Assembly: GCA_947087645.1 (NCBI GenBank) | Contig: CAMUDN010000003.1 | Coordinates: 62,001-126,000 of the forward strand | DNA: 64,000 nt | Reading direction: 5' to 3' | DNA from: an uncultured Bulleidia sp. | GTDB taxonomy: Bacteria > Bacillota_I > Bacilli_A > Erysipelotrichales > Erysipelotrichaceae | Part shown: in pieces, positions 1 through 8,392 of the stretch | Position numbering within the stretch: position 1 is the first letter of the stretch | Layout of the letters: the number at the start of each line of letters is the position of its first letter | Translations under genes and position numbers: made by a program | Notes under the pieces: model-generated | Told to the model about the DNA's origin: nothing | What the model saw: the letters and a program-made list of their open reading frames with translations, nothing else | The model's database searches: none

Positions 1-1
1 T

Positions 2-847
2 TTTGATGGACTCCATCGTGGTCATCAAGCTTTAGTAAAGAAAGTAATAAGTAAAGCTCATGAATTGCAAGCAGTACCAACTATGATCTCTTTTTATCCT
101 GATCCTTGGGTTGTTATTAAAGATATTAAACAGCCTAAGCATATTACAACAATGAATGAAAGATATGCTTTAGCTGCTAAGCTAGGCATAGAGAATTTTA
201 TCGTTTTAGATTTTACTAAAGAAGTAGCTGATTTAAGTCCACATGATTTTATTCATAATATTTTAGGACAATTATCTTTACAAGCTTTAATTTGTGGCTT
301 TGATTTTCATTTTGGCCGTTTTGGTAGAGGTAATAGTCAATATCTGATAGATGAATGTAACTATCCTATTTATACCATTGAAGAAGTAAAAGATCATGAT
401 GAAAAAATAAGTTCAACACGTATCTGTAAGGCATTGCAAGAAGGTAAAATAGAAGAAGTTAATCGTTTATTAGGTCGTGATTATATGATTGAAGGGAAAG
501 TTATTCATGGCTTAGGTAATGGACATAAGTTAGGTTATCCAACCGCTAATATTGATTATTCTGATGAATTATTATTACCTAAATCAGGCATTTATGGTGG
601 TTATCTTTTTGATGATGGCAAGAAAAAATTTTGTATGATCAGTTTAGGACATAATCCAAGTATCAAGTATCAAAATCGACTTTCTTTAGAAGTTAATATT
701 TTTGATTTTGATAAAAATATTTATGGTCAAACAATTGCCATTTACTGGCTCGGTATGTTACGTGAAGAAATGTATTTTTCTCATAAAGATAATTTAATTG
801 AACAATTAGAAAAAGATAAAGAAGAGGTTTTAAAAAAATGGAAGTAA
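2..847 (+). CDS. ribF: Riboflavin kinase / FAD synthetase, 5' end outside window
   Basis: Bifunctional flavin enzyme: phosphorylates riboflavin to FMN, then adenylylates FMN to FAD, in the cytoplasm. The reading frame is open from base 2, so the start codon lies upstream of the window; the first visible residues, FDGLHRGHQ, are the nucleotidyl-transfer motif (usually FDGVHLGHQ) of the N-terminal FAD synthetase domain. The C-terminal riboflavin kinase domain shows GKVIHGLGNGHKLGYPTANI, the G-x-G-x-x-L-G-x-P-T-A-N signature. 281 codons are visible; against a usual length near 310 only some 15-30 residues are missing. The last codons overlap the next gene by 10 bases, so the two are probably cotranslated. 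Confidence 0.93.
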   Translation, partial: FDGLHRGHQALVKKVISKAHELQAVPTMISFYPDPWVVIKDIKQPKHITTMNERYALAAKLGIENFIVLDFTKEVADLSPHDFIHNILGQLSLQALICGFDFHFGRFGRGNSQYLIDECNYPIYTIEEVKDHDEKISSTRICKALQEGKIEEVNRLLGRDYMIEGKVIHGLGNGHKLGYPTANIDYSDELLLPKSGIYGGYLFDDGKKKFCMISLGHNPSIKYQNRLSLEVNIFDFDKNIYGQTIAIYWLGMLREEMYFSHKDNLIEQLEKDKEEVLKKWK

Positions 848-2145
848 AGTTTCCGCTACTTTTTTTAGAACGGATGAAAGAATTATTACAAGATGAGTAT
901 CCTGCTTTTTTATCATCTTTGGCAAAACCATATTATCGAAGTGGTCGTTATAATTTGTTAAAATGCAATACTTTTCCTGATGATGTAAAACCATGGCTTT
1001 TAGCGAAAAGCCCTTTTTGTAAAAATGCTACTTATTTTAAAGCAGGTATAAAACCAATTACATTAGCTAGTTATCGTAATGGTGGCTTTTATATGCAAGA
1101 AGCTTCTGCTTCAGCGGTCGTCGGTATTTTAAATCCCCAAGTTGGTGAATATATTTTAGACTTATGTGCAGCGCCCGGTTCAAAGATGACTCAAATAGCT
1201 GAATGCTTAAATCAAAAGGGAGTATTAGTAGCTAATGAATATAATCATGCTAGAGCTAATACTTTATTAGAAAATAGTATTCGTCATGGTATTCAAAATG
1301 CAATTATTTTAAATGAAGATACAAGTAAAATAGCTGCTGAAATGAGAGAGTGTTTTGATAAGGTGTTAGTTGATGCTCCTTGTTCTGGTGAAGGTTTATT
1401 TTGGAAACAAGTAGATGCTATTAAAGAGTGGTCATTAGATAATATTAAGCTTTGTGTTAAACGGCAAGCAATAATTTTGGAAAATGCTTATCATTGCTTA
1501 CGCAAAGGTGGTGATATGGTATATAGCACATGTACTTTTAACAAAGAAGAGAATGAAGAACAGATTTTATCTTTGCTAGCTAAACATGAAGATTTAGAAC
1601 TGTTGCCAATTGAAGTAAATTATGGTCGTCCTGGTTTTGATCCAAAGCATCTAACACGGCGTATTTTTCCTATGGATGGTGGTAGTGGTCATTTTATAGC
1701 ACTTTTACACAAAAAAGGTAATAGTGTACGTCGTAGTTGGTCAACGATTACAATGAATTCAGTTTGGCAAAGAGAAGTTAACAATATGTTAGTAGATAAG
1801 TATAAATACTTTTATACTTGGCAAAATAAATTATATGCTGGTAATTATCCTTTTTTAGTAACCAATAAATTGAAAGTGTTACGGCAAATGGTTTATGTGG
1901 GTGAAATAAAGCATCAAAAATTATTCTATGATCATGCCTTTTTTATGTCTTCAAACTTTAAGCAAGACTTAATTATTAAGATTAATCATGATGAATTTAA
2001 CCATTATATACATGGTGAAACTTTATGTAAAGTATATCCTAAGGGTTATTATGCTATTAGTTATGATAATTTAATTGTCGGTGGTGTAAGAAGTGATGGT
2101 AAACAATTAAAAAATATTTATCCCAAAGTATTAAGAACAAGGTAG
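838..2145 (+). CDS. RsmF/NOL1-NOP2-Sun family rRNA m5C methyltransferase
   Basis: SAM-dependent RNA cytosine-5 methyltransferase, probably acting on 16S rRNA like RsmF/YebU. Visible motifs: SAM-binding DLCAAPGSK (residues 108-116), VDAPCSGEG with the release cysteine C182, and STCTF with the nucleophile C232. The C-terminal 150 residues after the catalytic domain match the extra RNA-binding region typical of RsmF rather than the short RsmB form, and the 435-residue length fits that subfamily. The start overlaps the ribF stop. The exact target cytosine cannot be read from sequence. Confidence 0.9.
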   Translation: MEVKFPLLFLERMKELLQDEYPAFLSSLAKPYYRSGRYNLLKCNTFPDDVKPWLLAKSPFCKNATYFKAGIKPITLASYRNGGFYMQEASASAVVGILNPQVGEYILDLCAAPGSKMTQIAECLNQKGVLVANEYNHARANTLLENSIRHGIQNAIILNEDTSKIAAEMRECFDKVLVDAPCSGEGLFWKQVDAIKEWSLDNIKLCVKRQAIILENAYHCLRKGGDMVYSTCTFNKEENEEQILSLLAKHEDLELLPIEVNYGRPGFDPKHLTRRIFPMDGGSGHFIALLHKKGNSVRRSWSTITMNSVWQREVNNMLVDKYKYFYTWQNKLYAGNYPFLVTNKLKVLRQMVYVGEIKHQKLFYDHAFFMSSNFKQDLIIKINHDEFNHYIHGETLCKVYPKGYYAISYDNLIVGGVRSDGKQLKNIYPKVLRTR

Positions 2146-2154
2146 GAGGAAATA

Positions 2155-3492
2155 ATGAATTTAGCACTGTTTCAATTTACAGATGATATTTTAGCTATTT
2201 ACCGTAGTAAAAAAGAATCATATCAAGCTGCTTTAGTTCAAATTGAAAATTTTTTTAGTTCTTTAGAACTTGGGGATGGTGTTGTCTCTTTACCGTCACG
2301 ATTAAAGAAAGAAAAAAGTTTAAAAGAAAAAGTTATTCGGCAAGAATTATTTACGAAATATAAAAATGCCCAAGTAGCTTTTGATAATATATCTGACTTG
2401 ATTGGCATAACTATTCAAGTTCGTTTTATTCATCAAGAAGTTGCTGTTTTTGAAAACTTATTTCATGCATTCCAGGAAATAGATAATAAAATTTATCAAG
2501 CTAATCAAAATCATAAATTTTATTTAAATTTAAAAGATCCGCAACCACAATTTCAAAATAATGGTTGTCCTATTTATCGTATTGACGGTTATTATCAAAC
2601 TGAAAATACTAAATTTCGTTTTGAATTACAAATAAAAGCTATGGTTCATCAATTCTGGTCAGATATTGAACATGAAGTAATTTATAAGAATTCTGATTAT
2701 GTATTATATGATCGCTTCAATCGTAATATGTTAGCTGCTATTCGTGAAAATTTAGAGATCATGGATCATCAACTAGAATTAATTTATGAAGAAATATCAC
2801 CCAAAAATACACTTCATCAAATAGGCTTTGATGAAATTCACTTTAAAGTTTTTATGGCAAGTAAATTAAATGAAGTTATTAAAATGAATATGGAAAAAAA
2901 TCTTGGTTTTAGTACGGATTTTCAAAAAGCTTCAAGTACGATTGCACAATTAATTTATTTAAAAGAATTAACTAAAGTTAAATATCGTGATTTTTCTATG
3001 CTTGATTATTTACAAAGAATCGATGAATTGAAACATCGGGAAATTGATTTCAAAAAAGCATTTATATTAGCTAAGCCAACAACTTTAAGTGATGCTTTTT
3101 TAGCTAAAATAGTTCCCTATTTATATCAACAAGCAAACAATAATTTTCAATGGCATGTTTTTTTCCGCATGATTTTTGAAATACAAAATGAAGAAAGTAT
3201 TGATACATTTATTAAAAGTATTAGTATGATTGAACATTTATTAATTCAAGAACAGTGGTTATTAAATCAATTAGGAAAGTATGATGGTGATTTAGTTGAA
3301 GGTTATAATTATGTTTGTAGTTCATTAGCTAAATCAATAATGATTATTGGCGATTTAAAAGTTTTTTATGAGGAAAATTTATTAAAAATAAATCATATAT
3401 TTCATGAATTGATTGAAAAAATGATTTTAGAAAAATATGATTTACAATGGTTTGACAAAGAGTTATTGCGAAAAGTAACACAGAATATTTAA
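2155..3492 (+). CDS. Divergent RelA/SpoT-fold protein with extra C-terminal domain
   Basis: The N-terminal 180 residues look like the (p)ppGpp synthetase fold of small alarmone synthetases: SRLKKEKSLKEK (48-59), DLIGI (81-85), a YR motif (141-142), and a block ELQIKA..FWSDIEHEVIYK (157-178) that matches the E-x-Q-I-R...W...EH...YK signature. Key family positions differ: DIAGIR is DLIGIT, and the G-Y-R-S-x-H motif reads IYRIDG, so Ser and His are lost. About 265 further residues, mainly helical and unrecognised, follow. A good SD (TAGGAGGAAATA) precedes the ATG, 9 bases after the previous stop. It may bind nucleotides without making (p)ppGpp; synthetase activity is doubtful. Confidence 0.65.
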   Translation: MNLALFQFTDDILAIYRSKKESYQAALVQIENFFSSLELGDGVVSLPSRLKKEKSLKEKVIRQELFTKYKNAQVAFDNISDLIGITIQVRFIHQEVAVFENLFHAFQEIDNKIYQANQNHKFYLNLKDPQPQFQNNGCPIYRIDGYYQTENTKFRFELQIKAMVHQFWSDIEHEVIYKNSDYVLYDRFNRNMLAAIRENLEIMDHQLELIYEEISPKNTLHQIGFDEIHFKVFMASKLNEVIKMNMEKNLGFSTDFQKASSTIAQLIYLKELTKVKYRDFSMLDYLQRIDELKHREIDFKKAFILAKPTTLSDAFLAKIVPYLYQQANNNFQWHVFFRMIFEIQNEESIDTFIKSISMIEHLLIQEQWLLNQLGKYDGDLVEGYNYVCSSLAKSIMIIGDLKVFYEENLLKINHIFHELIEKMILEKYDLQWFDKELLRKVTQNI

Positions 3493-3528
3493 AAAATGAT
3501 AGAATTATAAAATAAAAGAGGTATTTAA

Positions 3529-3852
3529 ATGGCAGAATATATTATCGTTGAAAGAAATAATGAATTAGGTCGTATTGCAATTAACAAATCCGTCATTTCA
3601 TCGATTGTTGAATTATCTATAAATGATGTTGAAAATGCAATTGCTATTCCCAATACACGTTTAAAGAAATCTACTATAGTTAAAACAGAAAATGGTAAAT
3701 TATCAATTGCCATTGAAATTAATTTGAAATTTGGAGCTAATGTTAGTGCAACGTGTGAATTAGTGCAAAATAAAGTATATGAGAACATTAAGTTTATGAC
3801 TGGTTTAATTGCCAGTGATATTATGGTGACAGTTGCTAATTTTGAAAAATAG
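3529..3852 (+). CDS. Asp23/Gls24 family envelope stress protein
   Basis: 107-residue member of the Asp23/Gls24 (DUF322) family of small cytoplasmic, membrane-associated proteins linked to envelope stress in Gram-positive bacteria. The family pattern is visible: ELGRIAINKSVISSIVELSI near the N terminus, a central LSIAIEINLKFGANVSATCELVQNKVYENI block, and a C-terminal VTVANFEK. ATG is preceded by AGAGGT at a normal distance. It stands alone between the RelA/SpoT-fold gene and the infC operon promoter. Confidence 0.85.
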   Translation: MAEYIIVERNNELGRIAINKSVISSIVELSINDVENAIAIPNTRLKKSTIVKTENGKLSIAIEINLKFGANVSATCELVQNKVYENIKFMTGLIASDIMVTVANFEK

Positions 3853-3878
3853 TATTGACCATAAAGTAAAATATATAG

Positions 3879-3909
3879 TTGACTTTTTAATAAAAGTTTA
3901 GTTTAATAT
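3879..3909 (+). promoter_or_regulatory. Promoter of the infC-rpmI-rplT operon
   Basis: TTGACT at 3879-3884, then TTTAAT at 3902-3907 after a 17-base spacer (TAATAT at 3904-3909 is an alternative -10). Transcription would begin near 3914 and give a 5' leader of about 145 bases before infC. Confidence 0.6.
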
Positions 3910-3913
3910 ATAG

Positions 3914-4059
3914 GTAATTGAAACGGAAAGAAGAAGCGCCACTTCTCACCTGATATCTTATAGATTTGGGTAAGCATGCCGTCATTAAATAATTTACTTA
4001 TTTATTGAAAGCAGGTACTTCTTCGATACCTGCTTTTTAATTATTGATAGGAGGATTGC
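3914..4059 (+). promoter_or_regulatory. infC operon leader with attenuator (L20-leader type)
   Basis: A gene-free transcribed leader holding the segment GAAGCGCCACTTCTCACCT, which resembles leaders upstream of infC in other Firmicutes, then a terminator hairpin (4008-4039) ending 20 bases before the infC start. In Bacillus subtilis this operon is autoregulated by L20 through premature termination; here the layout is the same. Assignment to the L20-leader family is by position and general look, not by a covariance search. Confidence 0.6.
4008..4039 (+). terminator. Attenuator hairpin before infC
   Basis: Stem GCAGGTA (4011-4017) pairs with TACCTGC (4027-4033) around a 9-base loop and is followed by TTTTT. 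It lies inside the leader, so it must be read through for infC to be expressed. Confidence 0.85.
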
Positions 4060-4608
4060 TTGGGTAAAATTAAAAATAACAAAAATAGAAGACCGGAAGT
4101 TCATGATATTGTTAATGAAGAAATAAGAGTTAAGGAACTTTTGGTAATTGGTCCAAATGGTGAACAATTAGGAGTTATGTCATATGAAGATGCTTTACAA
4201 TTAGCATATGACCAGAATTTAGATTTGATGTTGGTAGCAGCTAATGCTAATCCACCTGTAGCTCGTATTTTAGATTATGGTCGTTATCACTTTGAAGACT
4301 TAAAGAAGAAAAGAGAGGCTAAGCGTAATCAATCTATTGTTGAAGTTAAACCTTTGCGTTTATCACCGGTTATTGATCAACATGATTTTGAAACAAAATT
4401 AAAAAAAGCCAAAGAATGGCTCACAGATGGTCTGAAAGTACGTATTGATATGCGTTTTCGGGGACGAATGATTACTAGACAAGAAGTAGGTCGGGAAGTT
4501 ATTGAAAAATTTACTGAGCAAATTTCAGATATAGCAGATGTGTCTAAGCCGGCTAAGTTAGAAGGAAATACATTATCTGTTGTATATTCACCTAAAAAGG
4601 GCAAGTAA
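4060..4608 (+). CDS. infC: Translation initiation factor IF-3
   Basis: IF3 binds the 30S subunit and checks start-codon/initiator-tRNA pairing. The 182 residues show the N-domain signature (VNEEIRVKELLVIGPNGEQLGVM, then PPVARILDYGRYHFE) and the C-domain (KPLRLSPVIDQHDF, then MRFRGRM). The start is TTG at 4060: AGGAGG (4049-4054) stands 5 bases before it and no in-frame ATG or GTG is near. Rare infC starts (AUU in E. coli) are a known means of IF3 self-control. First gene of infC-rpmI-rplT. Confidence 0.97.
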   Translation: MGKIKNNKNRRPEVHDIVNEEIRVKELLVIGPNGEQLGVMSYEDALQLAYDQNLDLMLVAANANPPVARILDYGRYHFEDLKKKREAKRNQSIVEVKPLRLSPVIDQHDFETKLKKAKEWLTDGLKVRIDMRFRGRMITRQEVGREVIEKFTEQISDIADVSKPAKLEGNTLSVVYSPKKGK

Positions 4609-4619
4609 AGGAGAAAAAA

Positions 4620-4841
4620 ATGAAAGCAAAAGCACGTAAACCAAAAAAAATTAAAATGAAGACGAAAAAGACTTTCGCAAAACGTTCAAAGATAACGGGA
4701 TCGGGTAAGATTTCTGTTCGTCATAACTATGTTAGTCACTTTGCGGCTAATAAGTCCCATAAGCAAAAGAAACATTTGGCTAATGATACAGTTATTTCAT
4801 CATCAGATGCAAAGCGTGTTTCACAATTATTGCAGGGTTAA
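4620..4841 (+). CDS. rpmI: 50S ribosomal protein L35
   Basis: Basic 73-residue protein with the L35 core MKTKKTFAKRSKITGSGKI and the C-terminal HLANDTVISSSDAKRVSQLL. The ATG at 4620 follows a strong AAAGGAG. That gives about 9 extra N-terminal residues compared with the usual 64-66; the internal Met at residue 13 matches the normal N-terminal core, but it has no SD of its own. Lies 11 bases after infC. Confidence 0.96.
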   Translation: MKAKARKPKKIKMKTKKTFAKRSKITGSGKISVRHNYVSHFAANKSHKQKKHLANDTVISSSDAKRVSQLLQG

Positions 4842-4856
4842 TAGGAGGATTGAACG

Positions 4857-5207
4857 ATGAGAGTAAAAGGATCGACACCAACAAGAAATAGAAGAAAAAA
4901 AGTATTAAAATTAGCTAAAGGTTATTTTGGCAGTAAGCATGCTTTATATAGAACAGCTAATGAACAAGTTATGCGTTCATTACGTTATGCTTATAACCAT
5001 CGTAAGCAAACAAAACGTGAAATGCGTAAATTATGGATAGCTCGTATCAATGCTGCTGTTCGTCCATATGAATTATCATATTCTAAATTTATGCATGGTT
5101 TAAAATTAGCTAATGTTAGCATGAATCGTAAAATGTTATCAGAAGTAGCTATTCATGATAATGATAGTTTTATGAAGTTAGTTGAATTAGCTAAAAAATC
5201 ATTATAG
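4857..5207 (+). CDS. rplT: 50S ribosomal protein L20
   Basis: Early-assembling 23S rRNA-binding protein and the likely repressor of this operon. The 116 residues show RVKGSTPTRNRRKKVLKLAKGYFG, RSLRYAYNHRKQTKREMRKLWIARINAA and a C-terminal LANVSMNRKMLSEVAI, all standard for L20. ATAGGAGG precedes the ATG. tRNA-Glu follows 18 bases after the stop with no terminator between, so it may be on the same transcript. Confidence 0.97.
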   Translation: MRVKGSTPTRNRRKKVLKLAKGYFGSKHALYRTANEQVMRSLRYAYNHRKQTKREMRKLWIARINAAVRPYELSYSKFMHGLKLANVSMNRKMLSEVAIHDNDSFMKLVELAKKSL

Positions 5208-5225
5208 AAGGGAAACCTTCTTCCT

Positions 5226-5299
5226 GGTGAGTTGGTGAAATGGTTGAACACACCGCCCTCTCAAGGCGGCATATGCGGGTTCGAATCCCGTACTCACTA
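5226..5299 (+). tRNA. tRNA-Glu (anticodon CTC)
   Basis: Full cloverleaf: acceptor GGTGAGT pairs with ACTCACT, anticodon stem CCGCC/GGCGG with loop CTCTCAA (anticodon CTC, decoding GAG), T-arm GCGGG-TTCGAAT-CCCGT, discriminator A. CCA is not encoded. The CCGCC/GGCGG anticodon stem is typical of bacterial tRNA-Glu. A terminator follows at once. Confidence 0.95.
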
Positions 5300-5301
5300 C
5301 T

Positions 5302-5328
5302 AAAGGTATGAATTTTCATACCTTTTTT
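5302..5328 (+). terminator. Terminator after tRNA-Glu
   Basis: AAAGGTATGA / TCATACCTTT stem with a 4-base loop and T-run, 3 bases after the tRNA. Confidence 0.9.
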
Positions 5329-5369
5329 ATCATCTGAATTATAATTGTTATGATTATTTAGGAGCGTTT

Positions 5370-6602
5370 ATGACATATTATTTTAAAACAAATATTCCTA
5401 AGGATGAATTTGATTATTTTGTTCATCATTCCAAGCAGAATAGCTTATTTCAAGAAAGTAATTGGGCATTAGTTAAAGATAATTGGCAATCATTTTTAAC
5501 AGGTATTTATAAAGATGATCATCTAGTTGGTACAGGTTTAGTTTTATCCCGTCATTTAATAGGTCCTTATCATTTATTTTATCTACCACGTGGTCCTATT
5601 TTAAATGTTGAAAATGAAGAAGAAATAAATTTTTACTTTCAGGAATTAAAAAAATTAGCAAAAGCTAAAAAGGCAATAGCTATTCGCTTTGATCCTTATT
5701 TAGTATCACGCCATTATCCATTTGAAAAAAGAAATGAAAAGCCTCAACGTCAATATGTTAATTATATTAATTTATTAAAAAAGATAGGCATTAATCATAA
5801 AGGCTATACTACTTTAATGGCGGAAAGTACTCAGCCTCGTTTTAATGCATGCAAATATGTAAAGGAAGGATATTTTGCTGAATTAGATTATCGTACGAAG
5901 AAATATATTCGTTTAGCAAAAGAAAAAGGCATAGAAATAAGGGAAGGGAAATCGTATAGCAAGGAATTAGCTATGAGTATGCATTATACGGAGATACGTA
6001 AAAAAATTGCTTTAAGAAATGAAGAATATTTTCACCATATGATTGATGTTTATGATAAAAATATTATTAGTTTAATTGCTATTATTGATTTTCCAAAACA
6101 GATTAATTATCTTAATAAAGAAATTAATCTTTTAAAAGAACAAAAAAAGCAGGTAACATTATCAGCTAAACAATTAGCAAAAATAAATCAAGATCTTGAA
6201 AAATTAGAAAATAATTTATCACAAATAATGATGTTACATGCTAAAGAAGGACATGATCAAGTTGTTACATGTGGTTTGTTAGGTGCTTATAATAATGGTG
6301 TTATGGAATTATTTTATATGGGGAATAATCCTGATTATTTAAAATTTTATTCTTCTTATTTATTATATAATACTGCTATTCAAAGTTGTGTTGATTTGCA
6401 TATTCCATATTGTTCTTTTGGTGGTATTGAAGGAACATTAGATGATGGCTTAACTATCTTTAAATCAAAGTGGAAAATGGAAGTTGAAGAATTAATTGGT
6501 GAATTTAATTATATTTTAAAGCCAATGTTGTATTATGCATTTGATCAATTATTTCCTAAAATAAGAGCATTTATTGCTAAAAAAAGAGGTCATTCACGAT
6601 GA
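5370..6602 (+). CDS. FemAB/FemX-type aminoacyltransferase (first of pair)
   Basis: 410-residue member of the FemABX/MurMN family, which adds amino acids from aminoacyl-tRNA to the peptidoglycan stem peptide to build interpeptide bridges. Family marks: SLFQESNWALVK near residue 30, the PRGPILNVENEEE strand, AIAIRFDPY, and the C-terminal FGGIEGTLDDGLTIFKSKWKMEVEELIGEFNY. A charged helical hairpin (about residues 238-285, NYLNKEINLLKEQKKQ...NQDLEKLENN) matches the coiled-coil arm of Fem proteins. The SD is TAGGAG. Overlaps the next gene by 4 bases. The amino acid added cannot be read from sequence. Confidence 0.88.
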   Translation: MTYYFKTNIPKDEFDYFVHHSKQNSLFQESNWALVKDNWQSFLTGIYKDDHLVGTGLVLSRHLIGPYHLFYLPRGPILNVENEEEINFYFQELKKLAKAKKAIAIRFDPYLVSRHYPFEKRNEKPQRQYVNYINLLKKIGINHKGYTTLMAESTQPRFNACKYVKEGYFAELDYRTKKYIRLAKEKGIEIREGKSYSKELAMSMHYTEIRKKIALRNEEYFHHMIDVYDKNIISLIAIIDFPKQINYLNKEINLLKEQKKQVTLSAKQLAKINQDLEKLENNLSQIMMLHAKEGHDQVVTCGLLGAYNNGVMELFYMGNNPDYLKFYSSYLLYNTAIQSCVDLHIPYCSFGGIEGTLDDGLTIFKSKWKMEVEELIGEFNYILKPMLYYAFDQLFPKIRAFIAKKRGHSR

Positions 6603-7864
6603 AATTTTTAACATCAGTTCCAGCGGATAAATTTGATGAGTTTGCTTTTAACAATGATTTAAATCATTATTCGAAAACAAGTCGTTTTATTTCTTTAGCA
6701 AAATTAAATGGTTATACAGATGGTGACTTATTAGGAGTTGAAAATGAGCAAGGTAAGTTGTTAGCAACAGTAGTGATGGTACATAAAAAATATGCTTTCT
6801 TACCATTACAATATTCTTATTGTCAATATGGTTTTAATGCTGATTATAAAAATCATGAATTAATGCTTTTTTTAATTGAAAATTTATGTTCATATGCACG
6901 TAAAAAAGGATCTTTTTTTCTACGTATTGATCCGAATATACCTCGCCTTGAACATGAAAAAGATGGTCAAATAAAAGTTGGTGGTTTTAATAATGAATGG
7001 TTTACAACTTTTTTAATAGATAAAGGATTTCATCATTTAGGCTATAATTATGGTTATAGTGGTAATTGGATGAGCCGTTTTACTTATATAAAAAATTTAG
7101 ATATGCCGTGGTCATCATGTTTAAAGTCGATTAAACGGCAGGCAAATTATAATATGAAAAATATTGAAAGACATGTAGAAGTTTTAAAAGGAACAAAGAG
7201 TGATCTTCATGTTTTAGTTGATGCACAGAAAGAATTGGCTATGAAATTAGGTTTCTTTCCTAAAAAAATAAGTTATTTTCAAAAATTTTGGGATATTTAT
7301 GAACCATATGTTAGTTTTTATATTGTTAAAACTAATTATCATCAAGCTAAATTGGAACTTGAAAAACAATTAAGAAGTGCTCAAAAACATATTTTAGAAG
7401 TAAAGGATCAAAATAAAGTAGATATTACAAAAAAACATATTATATCTTTAGAAAAAGAGATTGAAGAAATAAGAAAACAAAATCTTGATTATGATAAAGA
7501 TGTTTATTTGGGAGCTAAATTTATTATTCAACAAGCTGATAAAGTATGGAATGTTAATATGTATACTAAAAAAAGTTTATTGAACTTTCGAGCAGCTTTT
7601 GCTTTACATATGAAAGCTTTAGAAGAAGTTTATAAGAAGCAAGCAAAGACATATGATTTTGAAGGTATTGTTGGTACTAATGATCCTCATGATCCGATGT
7701 ATGGTCAACAAAATTTTAAGAAAAGTTTTGGTGGTGATTATATTGAATATTTAGGTGAATTTGATTATGTTTATAATTCTCGCAAATATTTTTGGTGGTG
7801 TAAATTAGATCATTTATATCGAGCTATTAGGAGAAGATTAGCCAAACTTTTATTGCATGATTAA
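6599..7864 (+). CDS. FemAB/FemX-type aminoacyltransferase (second of pair)
   Basis: 421-residue paralogue of the previous gene and translationally coupled to it (ATG overlaps the stop). Shared marks: FFLRIDPNIPRLE, SIKRQANYNMKNIERHVEV, a coiled-coil insertion (about residues 250-300, LEKQLRSAQKHILEVKDQNK) and the ending YDFEGIVG...GLxx-type FKKSFGGDYIEYLGEFDYVYN. Such tandem pairs usually add successive residues of one cross-bridge (as FemA/FemB or MurM/MurN), so a bridge of at least two residues is likely. Not an obvious duplicate: the two sequences are well diverged. Confidence 0.88.
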   Translation: MKFLTSVPADKFDEFAFNNDLNHYSKTSRFISLAKLNGYTDGDLLGVENEQGKLLATVVMVHKKYAFLPLQYSYCQYGFNADYKNHELMLFLIENLCSYARKKGSFFLRIDPNIPRLEHEKDGQIKVGGFNNEWFTTFLIDKGFHHLGYNYGYSGNWMSRFTYIKNLDMPWSSCLKSIKRQANYNMKNIERHVEVLKGTKSDLHVLVDAQKELAMKLGFFPKKISYFQKFWDIYEPYVSFYIVKTNYHQAKLELEKQLRSAQKHILEVKDQNKVDITKKHIISLEKEIEEIRKQNLDYDKDVYLGAKFIIQQADKVWNVNMYTKKSLLNFRAAFALHMKALEEVYKKQAKTYDFEGIVGTNDPHDPMYGQQNFKKSFGGDYIEYLGEFDYVYNSRKYFWWCKLDHLYRAIRRRLAKLLLHD

Positions 7865-7879
7865 TGATGTTATACCATC

Positions 7880-7908
7880 TTGCATATAATTGTATAATAT
7901 TTTATAAT
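7880..7908 (+). promoter_or_regulatory. rpsO promoter
   Basis: TTGCAT (7880-7885), 17-base spacer, TATAAT (7903-7908). The expected start near 7915 gives a leader of about 70 bases holding a small TATCG/CGATA hairpin (about 7931-7948), a possible S15 autocontrol site. Confidence 0.8.
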
Positions 7909-7986
7909 AAATAGGCTTTTAGGCTTGGTATATCGTTCCTCGGCGATAAACTCAGTTTAGAAGGAATATAAGAAAGAGGTAAATGA

Positions 7987-8253
7987 ATGTTAAGTAAGGA
8001 AAAAATTGCCGAAATTGTTAAGCAATTCGGACGTAAAGAAGCTGATACAGGTTCAGTTGAAGTACAAGTAGCTTTATTGACAGAACAGATTAATGTTTTA
8101 ACTGAACATATGAAGATTAATAAGAAAGATTATTCTTCTAATCGTGGTCTTTTAAAGATGGTTGGTCGTCGTAAAGGAATGTTAGAATATTTGAAAAAAT
8201 CTGATGTTAATCGTTATCGTGAATTAGTTAAAAATTTAGGATTAAGAAAGTAG
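7987..8253 (+). CDS. rpsO: 30S ribosomal protein S15
   Basis: 88-residue S15 with SKEKIAEIVKQFGRKEADTGSVEVQVALLTEQI, the rRNA-contact stretch SSNRGLLKMVGRRKGMLEYLK, and a YRELVKNLGLRK end. AAGAGG SD 5-6 bases before ATG. In many bacteria rpsO lies directly before pnp; here an ABC transporter pair is inserted between them. Confidence 0.97.
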   Translation: MLSKEKIAEIVKQFGRKEADTGSVEVQVALLTEQINVLTEHMKINKKDYSSNRGLLKMVGRRKGMLEYLKKSDVNRYRELVKNLGLRK

Positions 8254-8267
8254 AATTAAGTATTTTA

Positions 8268-8299
8268 AGGTGGTCTTTTAGAGTAAGATCACTTTTTTA
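8268..8299 (+). terminator. rpsO terminator
   Basis: GTGGTCTT pairs with AAGATCAC (one G-T pair), loop of 7, then TTTTTT. Confidence 0.85.
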
Positions 8300-8380
8300 T
8301 TTGGTAAAAAGAAAGTTTTTAAAAGATCGCAATTTCATTTTTAATTGCTTATAGATCTCCATTATTTACAGCTTTTGCAC

Positions 8381-8386
8381 TATAAT
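8381..8386 (+). promoter_or_regulatory. -10 box directly before the ABC ATPase start (leaderless candidate)
   Basis: A perfect TATAAT ends 6 bases before the ATG at 8393. A transcript from it would start at or next to the ATG. The only SD-like string, AAAGGT, abuts the ATG and is too close to work. No clear -35 is seen. Confidence 0.5.
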
Positions 8387-8392
8387 AAAGGT

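Noticed and set aside
3525..3788. 87-codon minus-strand frame opposite the Asp23 gene
   Set aside because: The plus-strand frame has an SD and clear Asp23 motifs; this one has neither.
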